From Sipunculus nudus (Eukaryota; Annelida; Sipuncula; Golfingiida; Sipunculidae): DNA of 64,000 nucleotides. Shown here one piece after another: positions 25,101 to 33,598 of the stretch. The stretch is from NCBI GenBank assembly GCA_026874595.1, contig CM049311.1:55369676-55433675 (forward strand), written 5' to 3'. How positions within the stretch are numbered: the stretch's first letter is position 1; each line of letters begins with the position of its first letter. The notes under the pieces were generated by a model. That model had not been told where the DNA came from. It saw only the letters and a program-made list of their open reading frames with translations, and did no database searches. The translations under genes were made by a program, and so were the position numbers.

Positions 25101-26655
25101 AAAACGTGCCACATCAACGGACGGACGGACAGACGGACGGACAGACAGACGGACGGACGGACGACGGACAATGGACCACGACTATAACTGAGATGACTTA
25201 TAGTCAGCTGAGCTAAAAATCAGGGTGGTATCTGCAGGCATTGAGGAAAAAAAGTCAGTACATATGCATTTATTATGAAAATTTCTATTTTTCATGAAAC
25301 CTTCTATGGTCAGGAGCAGTCAAATGGTCAAAAGTAGGTCAACTGGGACAAAACAAGAACTCGATCTGTAACTGGTCATTATCTGCCTACACACCAAAAA
25401 ACAGTCCCGTATCTGCAGGCACTGCAAAAAAAGTCCATACATGTGCACTTTTTTATGAAATTTTCTATGTTAGAGCACCGTCAAATGGTCAAAAGTAGGT
25501 CAACTGGGACAAAACGTGAACTCGATCTGTAACTGGTCATTATCAGCCCACACACCAAAAATCAGGCCAATATCTGCAGGTATTGCGAAGAAAAGTCTGT
25601 ACAAGTGTATTTGTCATGAAATTTCATATTTTTCATGAAATTTTCTATGTTCAGGAGCCGTAAAACGGTCAAAAGTAGGTCAACCGAGATGAAACGCGAA
25701 CTCGATCTGTAACTGGTCAATATCTGCCCACACACCAAAAATCAGGCCAATATCTCCAGGCATTGCGAAAAAAAAATCCGTACATGTGTATCTGTCATGA
25801 ATATTTCTATTTTTCATGAAATTTTCTAAGTTAAGGAGGCGTAAAACGTTCAAAAGTAGGTCAACCGGGACAAAACGTGAACTCGATCTGTAACTGGTCA
25901 TTATCTGCCCACACACAAAAAATCAGGCCAATATCTGCAGGCATTGCGAAAAAAAGTCCGTACATGTGTATTTGTCATGAAAATTTCTATTTTTCATGAA
26001 ATGTTCTAAGTTTAGGAGCCGTAAAACAGTCAAAAGTAGGTCAACTGGGACAAAACGCGAACTCGATCTGTAACTGGTCATTATCTGCCCACACACCAAA
26101 AATCAGGCCAATATCTGCAGGCATTGCGAAAAAAAAGTCCGTACATGTGTATTTGTCATGAAATTTCTATTTTTCATGAAATTTTCTAAGTTTAGGAGCC
26201 GTAAAACGGTCAAAAGTAGGTCAACCGGGACGAAACGCGAACTCGATCTGTAACTGGTCTATATCTGCCCACACAACAAAAATCAGGCCAATATCTGCAG
26301 GCATTGCGATAAAAAGTCCGTACAACTGTTTGATTTCGGAAGGACGGAAGGACGGAATGACGGACATGGGTAAAACTATACGCCCCGGCCACTTTGTGGC
26401 GGGGGCATAACAATAGCTAAGCCTACCGTCGTTTTAGTATGATCCAGACCAATCAAAACACTTACCTAGTCTTGGTGGTATCCGCGAACATAAGGACTGC
26501 TCTTGAAATAAAAACGTCCTCTGACGCAGTTCTTGCGATCCACGAGGGCGAAACTTGGTCCATAAAACATACTGCAACAGAACAACAACGGCACAAGTGG
26601 CCACCAGGTAGCGCCTCTGTGTGGTAAACTTCGTCCAAATTCGGATGAAATCCAT
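6422..26655 (-). CDS. B4GALT: Beta-1,4-galactosyltransferase family enzyme (predicted beta-1,4-GalNAc-transferase-like), seven exons
   Basis: This is the complete coding sequence: exons of 190, 233, 188, 123, 96, 139 and 69 nt join in phase to 345 codons plus stop. The product is a type II Golgi protein: a short cytosolic tail, a membrane segment at residues 16-32, a short stem, then the catalytic domain. Visible motifs are IPPRLVGRI (60-67), VAIIIPFRDR (103-112), QRQQLDYGIYVI (128-139), ALPTTFNRA (142-150), FHDVDLLP with DVD at 173-175, IFGGV (210-214), GWGGEDDD (234-241), MLSH (265-268) and DGLNSLKY (291-298). In bovine B4GALT1 the Asp of DVD, the Met and the His of MxxH bind Mn2+, and all are kept. 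The family moves Gal from UDP-Gal to terminal GlcNAc in the Golgi. Ile210 occupies the position of bovine Tyr289; an aliphatic residue there admits UDP-GalNAc, as in fly and worm enzymes. Substrate specificity is therefore inferred. N-glycosylation sequons are at N96 and N252. Confidence 0.95.
7108..7246 (-). CDS. B4GALT: B4GALT coding exon 6: DGLNSLKY segment
   Basis: The acceptor is GACTTTTTAG and the donor GTAAAC. One base completes Arg277, followed by 46 codons, ending in phase 0. YRRDGLNSLKYSV and RRPLYTWVYVNV match the last conserved block of the family. In vertebrates the protein ends soon after this block; here the exon has a donor site and continues into a further coding exon. Confidence 0.93.
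7785..9749. mobile_element. Possible hAT-like non-autonomous element in B4GALT intron 5
   Basis: CAGGGCGTCCAGTTGGAA at 7785 and the inverted GGAACTTGACGCCCTG ending at 9749 form imperfect terminal repeats (CAGGGCGTC then A/C then AGTT). Inside the ends lie related AATAGGA/GGAATT-rich segments. The flanking 8-mers (TACATAAA and CATTAAAG) are not identical, so a target duplication is not demonstrated. A nested repeat at 8165-8640 has CGACCACCTGGCTATTACG phrases, as in Tigger/pogo-like MITEs. No transposase is visible. Confidence 0.4.
10144..10239 (-). CDS. B4GALT: B4GALT coding exon 5: MxxH metal-binding segment
   Basis: The acceptor is TATATTTAG and the donor GTAAAAC. It is 96 nt, beginning and ending in phase 2. 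It encodes NISRYPQRVARYHMLSHQKD, aligning with the RIGRYRMIKH segment of vertebrate enzymes; Met265 and His268 are the expected Mn2+ ligands. It contains no ATG start and is short, so it is easily missed by frame-length searches. Asn252 lies in an N-glycosylation sequon (NIS). Confidence 0.93.
10734..10856 (-). CDS. B4GALT: B4GALT coding exon 4: donor-specificity and GWGGEDDD motifs
   Basis: The acceptor is TTTTTCAG and the donor GTATTC. One base completes Arg204, then 40 codons, ending in phase 2. LPYVDIFGGV places Ile210 at the position of bovine Tyr289. GWGGEDDD (234-241) is the catalytic and acceptor-binding signature. The residues before it are Phe-Phe, where vertebrates have Tyr-Trp. 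Confidence 0.95.
10945..12262. repeat. Satellite array in B4GALT intron 3 with a 143-bp higher-order unit
   Basis: Monomers of about 70 bp contain GGACACAGGGC, a T-rich stretch, ACCAGG, TATAATCTCTC, TATCATGAAT and CGGTGGCTGATTTAG. Between about 11086 and 11590 two monomer types alternate as near-identical dimers; the GGACACAGGG phrase recurs at 11086, 11229, 11371 and 11515. Outside that core the monomers are more diverged. It begins 89 bp upstream (intron side) of exon 4's acceptor. Confidence 0.9.
12792..12842. repeat. (TA)n microsatellite
   Basis: An uninterrupted TA run in B4GALT intron 3. Confidence 0.95.
13099..13171 (-). tRNA. tRNA-Arg(CCU)
   Basis: The minus strand folds into a full cloverleaf. 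The acceptor arm GCCTCCG pairs with CGGAGGT (one G-T), with G as discriminator base. The A-box is TGGCCTAATGG. The anticodon stem CCGGC/GCCGG carries loop CTCCTAA, so the anticodon is CCU, decoding AGG. The B-box is GGTTCGAGTCC. There is no intron. A run of T on the minus strand just after the gene (13081-13096) is a Pol III terminator. It lies in B4GALT intron 3 in the same orientation as the host gene. Confidence 0.95.
13258..13801. mobile_element. Fold-back MITE next to the tRNA gene
   Basis: The outer arm 13258-13322 (TAGACTGGTACCC, then CTCTATTATG, then CGTACAACGCCATCT) is inverted at 13722-13801. A second inverted pair lies inside (13357-13380 with 13685-13708, AGACTGGT-CCAACT-CAGTAT). 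The short centre is AT-rich. Both flanks carry CCTGTACAT. No coding capacity is present. Confidence 0.75.
14144..16345. repeat. Duplicated block, copy 1 (interrupted by a family H element)
   Basis: 14144-14823 joined to 16005-16340 matches 16587-17590 nearly throughout. The interruption between the halves is the element at 14824-16004. It includes CATGATCATTAGTT at the left and ATACAGTGAAAACAATAAC at the right. It is AT-rich with no gene. Confidence 0.85.
14824..16004 (+). mobile_element. Helitron-like non-autonomous element, family H, copy 2 (ends defined by an empty site)
   Basis: The element starts CGAGTGACCCATGGG, then GACGCTCAGCTGACTGG, and ends GACTTACAGTCAGCTGAGCTAA. GCTCAGCTGAC near the left end is the inverse of GTCAGCTGAGC at the right. 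The interior is three units of about 340 bp (from about 14905, 15261 and 15611), each with GGTGGCGCCACCAGTCTGCAG and ATGGGTAACAGAGACC, then a (GGAC)n tract at 15949-15961. The related site at 17272-17284 reads ATTACAATTAAGG without it, so insertion was between A and T with no target duplication. Confidence 0.8.
16346..18271 (+). mobile_element. Family H element, copy 3 (composite)
   Basis: A family H left end (GGGACCTATGGGTCACTG then GCTCAGCTGAAG) is at 16346. The first downstream right end is the hairpin and CTAA at 18241-18271, after a long (GGAC)n tract (18160-18210). Copy 2 of the duplicated block (16587-17590) lies between them, so the ends may belong to different insertions. The 17590-18271 part is repeated at 18272-18866, 24530-25216 and 51230-51899. 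Confidence 0.5.
16587..17590. repeat. Duplicated block, copy 2 (empty-site copy)
   Basis: This matches the copy 1 block at 14144-14823 and 16005-16340 and shows the pre-insertion sequence at 17272-17284. It differs by scattered substitutions and small indels, including the length of its poly-G tract near 17340. Confidence 0.85.
18272..18866 (+). mobile_element. Family H element, truncated copy
   Basis: It repeats the 17590-18240 sequence in direct orientation (TTTATGTTTACACGCTGTG onward) with a shorter (GGAC)n tract. It breaks inside the terminal hairpin at TGACTTATTGTCAACAATCC, where the next repeat begins. Confidence 0.65.
18867..19837 (+). mobile_element. Family H element, 5'-truncated copy related to copy 1
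   Basis: It carries about three GTGACCTTGACC units (18870-19320), then the CACCAGGTTTTGGGACACTAG phrase, the GGTGGCGCC module (19515-19640), a (GGAC)n tract and the CTAA end, matching 2640-3628. The final hairpin has a substitution (CAGCGGAGCTAA). Confidence 0.65.
20389..20477. repeat. (TA)n microsatellite
   Basis: A long TA run with a few A/T interruptions in B4GALT intron 3. Confidence 0.95.
20478..20752. repeat. Alternating palindrome array (GAATTC and CCCGGG centres), block 1
   Basis: Units of roughly 35-40 bp alternate two dyad centres, AGAATTCT flanked by GAG/CTC or ATCAG, and TTCCCGGGAA flanked by TTT/AAA. The intervening spacer is TCATTTT on one arm and AAAATGA on the other. Several units have drifted (CCCATG, CCCGCG). 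Confidence 0.8.
21302..21420. repeat. Alternating palindrome array, block 2, beside B4GALT exon 3
   Basis: The same GAATTC/CCCGGG alternation as 20478-20752, with cleaner repeats of TTTTTCCCGGGAAAAATCAG. It ends 94 bp from the exon 3 donor and is followed by a short TA run. Confidence 0.8.
21514..21701 (-). CDS. B4GALT: B4GALT coding exon 3: DVD metal and nucleotide site
   Basis: The acceptor is CATCCAG and the donor GTGAGC. It encodes residues 142-203 and ends in phase 2. It contains FNRAMLLNIGF, CFVFHDVDLLP with the DxD-type motif at 173-175, and PRHMSVGV. The order and boundaries correspond to vertebrate B4GALT exon 3. Cys168 next to the DVD strand is conserved in the family. Confidence 0.95.
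22108..22157. repeat. (TA)n microsatellite
   Basis: A TA run in B4GALT intron 2. Confidence 0.95.
22274..22506 (-). CDS. B4GALT: B4GALT coding exon 2: start of catalytic domain
   Basis: The acceptor is TCTATTCTTTCAG and the donor GTGAGTG. Two bases complete Val64, followed by 77 codons. It carries the family signatures GGRWRP, VAIIIPFRDR (nucleotide-binding PFR) and QRQQLDYGIYVI, matching vertebrate exon 2 both in content and in its phase-0 end. The sequon NCT is at residue 96. Confidence 0.95.
23334..25216 (+). mobile_element. Large dispersed repeat, copy A, ending in the family H hairpin
   Basis: The segment is repeated in direct orientation at 50060-51899 with high similarity from TTTCCTTCATATGATCCC to the terminal hairpin and CTAA at 25213-25216. 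It holds two related sub-units (23850-24420 and 24530-25216), both with GCCATGGTCAAAGTTGGGC and GGGCCCATAACTT. A (GGAC)n tract precedes the hairpin. It lies in B4GALT intron 1. Confidence 0.75.
25219..26409 (+). mobile_element. Family P element, 5'-truncated copy, 180-bp tandem units
   Basis: CAGGCCAATATCTGCAGG recurs at 25563, 25743, 25924, 26104 and 26284 (period 180-181). The last unit is followed by AAGGACGGAATGACGGAC and a hairpin, CGCCCCGGCCAC-TTT-GTGGCGGGGGCATA. The full-length relative is 45965-47316. The left edge abuts the family H CTAA end exactly where the relative continues leftward, so this copy is truncated. It ends 57 bp from B4GALT exon 1. Confidence 0.75.
26466..26655 (-). 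CDS. B4GALT: B4GALT coding exon 1: start, membrane anchor, stem
   Basis: The ATG at 26653-26655 is preceded in frame, 17 codons upstream, by a TAG, so the start is well fixed. The exon encodes residues 1-63 plus one base. Basic residues precede a hydrophobic run YLVATCAVVVLLQYVLW (16-32), the type II signal anchor. The stem is only about 30 residues, short compared with vertebrate B4GALT1. The exon ends IPPRL and a GTAAGTG donor, in phase 1. The upstream boundary of this exon and any 5' UTR exons are unknown; a TTTCAG at about 26765 (minus) could be an acceptor for the exon's UTR part. Confidence 0.9.
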
Positions 26656-27719
26656 AGAAGTGGACCGTCCGATCTCTGTTGCAATCTTTGCGGGTTTCTA
26701 TTTGTTTAATCGGACAGAACTGGGCTGAAGGGTCATTCTTTTGATAAATTCTTCCTTCAAAACTCTGAAATTATCAGAGGATCCTCCTGACGCGATCAAA
26801 CTTGCTCTGGTTTTTAAAAGACCGTACTGACTGACATGGGTGGAATTTCATTGCGAGTTTTTCTCTATTTTTTTATGAAAGAACACGACTCTCTCTGATT
26901 TCCTCTTCTTTCCTTCCTTGTCCAATAGTGTCTCCTTTCTCTTCGGTTCTGGTACTGATTAAGTCAACCGTGTCGATTTATGTATGATCAAAAATAATGA
27001 ACATGTCCGACGTATAACTTTATACTCACACCACTCGATGTTTTAGTGGATATACCAAAAATCTGCTATTTATTGTTTTTTTTTTAAATATAAATATTAA
27101 ATCGTGATTATGTCAGGTTAGCGTACGCTGCATCTAGGAAATCACAAAAACAATACAGCTGTTCCATCTTTTAGAATTATGAACCAACAAGATATAAAAA
27201 ACAGCTTATCTCAGGAAGGTTGAGACAATATATTATAGAGGCCTAGATACAAACATCAACGGAATGACCTAGGGGTCTATCTGCTGAAGCAGGCATTGTT
27301 TAACATTAAAACATTATAACACGTGGGTCTATATATCTATATGTGAACATCTCCATATGGTCATCACGGATATCTCCTATAGGTTGTCAGCTGACCTGGT
27401 TCTGTTTGCAGTGTCTGGTCTTATTGCGTCTTACTCTGAACTGAACACTGTAAACCTAACGTTCTTTTTTTTTTTCACACGGAAGACCTCGCAAATTCTT
27501 CGTCTCCCATCGCAAGATACAGCCTGAAAAAAATAATGAGCTCAGCTACTTAAATACAGAAATAATATAATTTTACTTATTAAATGGTGAATGTAAAGAC
27601 CGTCATGAAAACATTAAACTAAACTAGACATTTCTTGGCACCGCAGATGCCAGAGTATCCCAAGACCTAGTACGCCCCCCCCCCCCCCTTTAAGAATAGG
27701 CCCCCATTTTTAGCAGCAT
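26656..27719. other. Upstream flank of B4GALT exon 1
   Basis: This is probable 5' UTR or first-intron sequence of B4GALT. A minus-strand TTTTTTTCAG followed by a 38-nt segment ending GCGAG/GTCTTC (27487-27525) could be a small UTR exon, but there is no coding test for it. There is a C-run at 27676-27687. No core promoter is identified. Confidence 0.3.
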
Positions 27720-28790
27720 ATACTGACACTTGGCAAGCAATTATATAAGTCATATATAAGTCAGGTTTGAAATCCATATATTAATCCAAGCTTAAATTAT
27801 CATCTCGGGAACTAATTTTTGGACAGATGGCTCCTGTGACCTTCACCTTTGACCTTGTGACTTCACAATTGACAGGCGTCTTCCTCTATTGGCAGGAGAA
27901 CTGTATGTGCAAGATGAAATGTCTGAGATGAAATGTTTGGCTGAAAATGCATGTACAATCTTTTTAAAGATGTGTCCTGTGACCTTGACCTTTGACCTCA
28001 TGACCCCAAAATCAATCCGGGTTTTGCTTTTCTAATGGGACATATACAAGTCAAGTTTGAAATCCATACATCAATAAAAGCAGGAATTATCATCCAGAAA
28101 CTAATTTTTGGACAGATGGCTCCTGTGACCTTTACCTTTGACCTTGTGACCTCAAAAATGATACGGGTCTTCCTCTATTGGCAGATGAACTATATGTGCT
28201 TGATGAAAGGTCTGAGATGAAATCTTTGGCTGAAAATGCATCCACAATCTTTTTAAAGATGTGTTCTGTGACCTTGACCTTTGACCTTATGACCCCAAAA
28301 TCAATTGGAGTCTTGCTTTTTCAATGGGACATGTATATGTCAAGTTTAAAATCAATACATCAATAAAAGCAGGAATTATCATCCAAAAACTAATTTTTTT
28401 ACAGATAGCTCCTGTGGCCTTGACCTTTGACCTTGTGACCCCACAATTGATATGGATCATCCACTATTGGCAAGTGAGCTATATATTCAAGAAAGAAGAC
28501 CTGGGATGAAAGTTTGGCTTAAAATGCATCCACAGTATCTTTTAAGATGCGAGTCCAGTGACCTTGACCTTTGACCTCATGACCCTAGAACCTATAGCGT
28601 TCTTACTTTAGTAGTGGGCCATATATAAGTCACGTTTGAAATCCATGTGGCTATCAACACTGCAGATATCATAAGAGGTGTGTGATTTTCACCAAATATG
28701 GACACATTAAAGGTCAAGGCCACTCTCATGGTAAAGGTCATGACCCAAATGTAAACAGACCCCATCCCATAACCCATCTCTCTACATGTG
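27720..28790 (+). repeat. Tandem array with GTGACCTTGACC motifs
   Basis: Four to five diverged units (about 290-300 bp) share ATATATAAGTCAAGTTTGAAA, CATCCAGAAACTAATTTTTGG and GTGACCTTGACCTTTGACC, as in 1688-3090. A further remnant at 28860-29140 has GGTGACGCCACCAGTTTCCGG and the inverted phrase TCAAGGTCAAGGTCACTCTC. Confidence 0.8.
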
Positions 28791-29149
28791 CATAATATGA
28801 AAGAAATCTAGTTTTTTACTTATAATGCTTACAGTACTGTCAAGTGGCAATTATAGGGGTATTAAAAGGCGTAAAAACAAGAAAAGGATAATAGGTGACG
28901 CCACCAGTTTCCGGTATATCACAAGGCTATCCAAGATCTTCAGTCACCTTGATTTTTGGACCAGTCCATGCAAGCTTACTTGAGATATTTAAGAATTTGT
29001 GTTATTTTCAGCAAAAATGGACCTCTTCAAGGTCAAGGTCACTCTCCAACATAGGTCATGACCCCATTTTAAATAGGCTTCGTCCCCTGACCTATATCTA
29101 TACAAATGTAAAGTTTGAAAAAGATCAGTGAAATATTTTTTTAGTTATC

Positions 29150-30180
29150 CCGCTCACAAGGTTTTTCTGCGGCGGCGGCGGGACCGTCGTGAAACCATAG
29201 TATCCCGACTTTGTCTGGGGATACAATTATAAACTAATAATTTTCCATTATATATACATGTATATGAAAACTGAAGCGCAACGTACAATGGTGGATGTGA
29301 GTAGGATTGTAGAGTTGTAGGAAAGTTTTCATAAGCCGGTCGTTTACTACACGATTTTATCGGCCTATTCCCAGAGTCGGCCGATAAGGGGGACAAAATC
29401 ACCCCGATTTTTTAGAAAATCTACCTATATGCTTGTAAACGAATAAAAAGCAAATTAGTGACACAAGTGACACATTGGTCATGAAGCTCAGCCGACTGAC
29501 GTATTGGTATTGGGCCTGATACTAGATGCGTTTATGTGATTGATAAGGTTTGCCTGAGGACATAAGCAATATTGACAAGATTTAGCACCAGTGTATGATA
29601 GTAGCCATGACTATATTTTTACCACAATATATGCTGGAAATGTTATCGGTGCATAGTTTGCAGAATATCGGCCATCGTGACCTCATTTCAGGCTTCCACA
29701 AAATGTGGTTGCCTCTTTATTCGCGAGGGGTTTAATTTTGCGATATTCGCAAATGTGAACCAATCGCTAATATGATGTCCCAACAACTGAGATAACCTCT
29801 GAAAACAACCTTATCAGCAACCTCATCTGTGCCTGCATAATTTCGAAAATGGGCCATGCATTAACCGAACTCACAGGTTAGGATACATATCGACTGTGTC
29901 ACAAGTCATAATTTTATGACTGAACCAGTAATTTGTAAGGTTTGGTAGATTTTTTTTTAAATTTTAAATCAATAAAGATCCAGCTGTACTTAGATTTTAC
30001 AGGTTCTGGTGCAATCGCGAAACACAGTATATATTTTCCATGAACTCCCTGGATATTAAGTAAGAAATTTCAAAATTCCTTGATTATAATTGTGCAATGT
30101 AATACATAAAAGCTTAAGTGGTTTAGAAACTGGCACCGTTCATGTAATTTGACAAGCTCAAAAACACAGGTAAAATGTGT
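29150..30180. other. No recognisable gene; weak family H left-end motif at about 29462
   Basis: GTGACACATTGGTCATGAAGC then TCAGCCGACTGA (29459-29492) resembles a degraded family H left end. GGCCATCGTGACCTCATTTCAGG (29671-29693) resembles the internal family H phrase. Otherwise it is unique-looking. Confidence 0.35.
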
Positions 30181-30186
30181 GAAAAA

Positions 30187-30500
30187 CATAAAACATGTAA
30201 AGGTGGCAGGGGTGGATACAGGAAATTAGTAAAGGGGGGAGGGGGGGCACAGAGGCGCGAAGCTTGTGAGCCGAGACGAGAAACGCCACTGGTTGGGGGG
30301 GGGGGGGGGGGGGGGGCTCCTCCTAGTTGTAGAACATTTTTGAATATTTTGGTTGCAATCTTGCGGTAGCTTAAATGCCTTAAAAAGCAAGACATTGCAT
30401 TGAAACTGGAAGCGTGATGGTGTACTTTGAGTGTTATCCCAAATATGTTTGGTAAGGTCGCGCCCCCTGCCCCCCCCCCCCTAAAACCGCCCCTGGGTGG
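30187..30500. mobile_element. Degenerate poly-G MITE (GGCGGATCC type)
   Basis: GGCAGGGGTGGATACAGGA at the left and CTAAAACCGCCCCTGGGTG at the right are inverted relatives of the CAGGGGCGGATCCAGG ends at 31029. The interior holds G-runs (30295-30316) and a C-run (about 30470-30481). Confidence 0.5.
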
Positions 30501-31028
30501 TGCCATCAGTCATTTTCACATGAAACAGCTTTACCTTTAGACCGAAACTGCAGGACCTATGTTCAAGAAACCTTTGTTAAGTTGTAGAAAATTAGATCAG
30601 GAAAGTGCTAAACAGATTTAAGTGTAGATCCAGATCTATGGGCGGGTCCAGCAGTTTGTTTTGTCTTGGTTGAGGTATGTGTACTGAGTGACATCCTAGA
30701 TAAAACTACTGAATTTGTGAAAAAATGAAGCTGCTGCAAACCATGTTATCATGATATGACGCGTGTTAATCGGGACCATATGGACTGTTCCCAAACGTAG
30801 TGGTATGAGGAGTATCCAGGGTTTGTACAGGGCATAGTCGTTTGTCTGACACTGTTATCAAGATAAGATTGCACTGACATATATGATAAGGTACCAAAAG
30901 GAAATGTTAAACAGAAGAGATTGTTAAACAGAAGAGATCAGGTTATGTATGATTTATACCTTGACCGGCCACCTATTCTGTCTTTCATTTCAGAGAACCT
31001 GCGCAGTGAGGCCAACTGCTCATATATA

Positions 31029-31233
31029 GCAGGGGCGGATCCAGGATTTAGGAAAAGGAGGGGTCCAACCAAGGAACACTAATGACAAAGCCTAAAAAAG
31101 GTCTCCAGGTCCAGAAAAGGGGAGTTCCAGGCCGAAAAATTGGTCTGAAACACTTAAAAAAAGCTTGCGCCTGCTGAAAAAAAGGGGGGGGGATCCGGAC
31201 CCCCTGGATTCTCCCCCTGGATCCGCTTCTGTA
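31029..31233. mobile_element. Short MITE with GGCGGATCCAGG inverted ends
   Basis: AGGGGCGGATCCAGGATTTAGG at 31032 is inverted at the right as CCCCCTGGATCCGCTTCTG. The element is about 200 bp with AAAAGG and G/C runs near both ends and no coding capacity. A related copy with GCGGATCC and CGATCCGCCCCTG ends spans about 31335-31518. Confidence 0.65.
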
Positions 31234-31334
31234 TAGGTCAAACAATTAGATCAACAATTAGTTTTTGTTTAACTAGTCATGCTCAATTTTGTTAAACTAT
31301 GTAGAAAATCTAAGAAGTGGAGAAGGTCGATCAA

Positions 31335-31518
31335 AAGCGGATCCGGGGGGGGGGGGGGGTTCAGAAACAACTTTTATAGGGGCTTCAGACAAAATTTTGC
31401 GGCCTGGATTCCCCCCCCCCTTTCCAAACTTAGGGACCTTTTTTTTTAGGGTTTTCATTAGTCCTCCCGGGTTGGACCCCCCCCCCCCCCTTTCCGAAAT
31501 CCTCGATCCGCCCCTGTC
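31335..31518. mobile_element. Second GGCGGATCC-type MITE copy
   Basis: The left part is AAGCGGATCC followed by a G-run; the right part is a C-run followed by CGATCCGCCCCTGTCG. C-runs at 31410-31420 and 31478-31491 lie inside. It is arranged like 31029-31233. Confidence 0.55.
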
Positions 31519-32074
31519 GATGAATATAATCTGGTGTATTGGTCCAATCTGATAGGCCTATTTATGATGAGGTTTAATTAGGATTTTGATTTCGGCATTA
31601 CACATTTGTTTACTATAGTTGACGGAAATAATTAAATATACAGAGTGAGGGGAGTTATTTATCAAGTGGCTAGAAATCATGGCTTTTACAGTTCTTAACA
31701 TCCACGGTGGGTTTATCTCTTATTTTAATCTTATCTCACTGGGCGATAATAAGAATCCATGTTCATTAATCTTTACTTTTCTGCATTGAATGTAATCTCT
31801 CATTTACTAGACTAGAGACGCAAAGCTTGAGTGTTGCAACGGAAATGTTACTTTCTACATAGAAAGGATTAAACGATGCCTCGGTGATGCCTAAGCTATG
31901 AATTAAAAGACGTCTGCAATTGATTCTATAAGGGCCACTGCAGGCACAGATCTTTCATACCCTGAGATGATACCTGTGTATATGAAGGTTGTACGTTAGG
32001 TGTTCAAGATACGGACTTAGTGCAGTTTCTGTTTGGACTTAAACATTGTTACACAACCTGATATTAATACTTAC

Positions 32075-32138
32075 TTGTAGAGTGAGGAAGCAGCCGTGGG
32101 TTTGCAGCATCGCTCACATCGTGTGTAGTGATACTTTT
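32075..32138 (-). CDS. Candidate 64-nt exon, Cys-rich peptide, gene unknown
   Basis: On the minus strand an acceptor (GTTTCATCCTCAG) and a strong donor (GTAAGTATT) bound 64 nt. The frame beginning with two split bases reads KYHYTRCERCCKPTAASSLY and ends with two bases. A second frame is also open. Four Cys in ten residues is unusual, but no family is recognised. It may belong to an upstream gene or be a non-coding 5' exon of B4GALT. Neighbouring sequence 32160-32350 is GC-rich and not repetitive. Confidence 0.3.
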
Positions 32139-32578
32139 CTGAGGATGAAACACAATGGTTTGTTATAGCACAGCTACACGTGGGGCCGCACTGGGCTCGA
32201 CCTCGGCAGTGTACAGCTGGGCTGGCCGTGACGGGCTGGCAGTAACCTGATTACACAGCACCGGTAGTCTCCCCCAAAAGTAAACATTCACTCTGTGATG
32301 AGCCATGCCCCGGGCATGGAAACCCCCGTGACTACCTTGGTTACACACAGAGTACAGTTTCTACTTTCCACCACTACCTGATGTCTGCACTGATAAAGAA
32401 CTTCGCTTTACGGCTGTTAGAATAAACAATAGCCTGATATTAACCATTAAAATCAGTGGCGGATCCTTGTACTGGCTGTATTTTGTGATAAAGTCCAGTT
32501 CACCAGTGTCAAGACCATGCATACCAGCAAGTCACTACTCAAAAGATAACAAATGATGTTAACCTCTAAGACCTTTCT

Positions 32579-32580
32579 GA

Positions 32581-32647
<67 letters not shown>
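32579..32647. repeat. (CA)n-(TA)n compound microsatellite
   Basis: A CA run with one AAAC interruption, followed by a TA run. Confidence 0.95.
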
Positions 32648-32750
32648 GATGTATGAATAGCCATGCTGATTAATTGTATATTAATGGAAAGGTCATACAC
32701 ACGGCTGTAAACCGGCTGTAAACGGACTTTTCCCGTGTATACCCTTTCCA

Positions 32751-32752
<2 letters not shown>

Positions 32753-32839
<87 letters not shown>

Positions 32840-32846
32840 TTGTGTT

Positions 32847-32914
<68 letters not shown>
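32753..32914. repeat. (TA)n-(TG)n-(TA)n compound microsatellite
   Basis: A TA run, a TG run with TATG/TTTG variants, then a second TA run. It produces long but meaningless YIYI/CVCV open frames on both strands. Confidence 0.95.
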
Positions 32915-33020
32915 AAGGGATCCTACCTTCGTCACAGGAAGTCATTGGCACTGACCAGGCTGAGCCATGCTGGGAGGCACTCCTGGGCTGCCTGAACCCG
33001 CTGATCAGTGATCGGATGTA

Positions 33021-33541
33021 GGTCAAAAGCCCCCCCGGTGAAAAGCCCCCCCCGGTATTAAGCCCCCACGGACAAAAGCCCCCCCCGGTCAAAAGCCCCC
33101 CTACCTTAATGATAAAGAGGACAAAAGCCCCCCTCCAATATATTTATATCTATATCTATGAATATATAATGTAAATACAAACAATGTGTGTTATCTCATA
33201 TAATTATTTAATTACATTCAAAATTCATACTTACAATATATCTTATAGTTAACAATAGAAATATCAATCTATACTTTACATAATTATCTGACCCACACTA
33301 GTAAATTGTTATTCAAGACTTAGGGTACTTAAACTGATACTAATAACAACATAAATGGTCTCAATTATCTGTTAATTAGGAAACCACTCCCATGGGACAG
33401 TTTCACAGGATCTGTTTCACCTGAATGATTATTGAAGGAATGGCTTCATTATAAAGCTCTAGGACCAAAGCCCCCTCCCCCCTCCAATATAGAAATATAT
33501 ATATCCATCTATGTGTCTCTCTCACTCTCTCTCTCTCTTCC

Positions 33542-33598
<57 letters not shown>

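Noticed and set aside
30123-30506. 127-codon Pro/Gly-rich minus frame
   Set aside because: It is produced by homopolymer G/C runs in a MITE.
32670-33092. Long open frames on both strands encoding [12 protein letters not shown] runs
   Set aside because: They are translations of (TA)n and (TG)n microsatellite plus fold-back arm sequence, with no splice or domain support.
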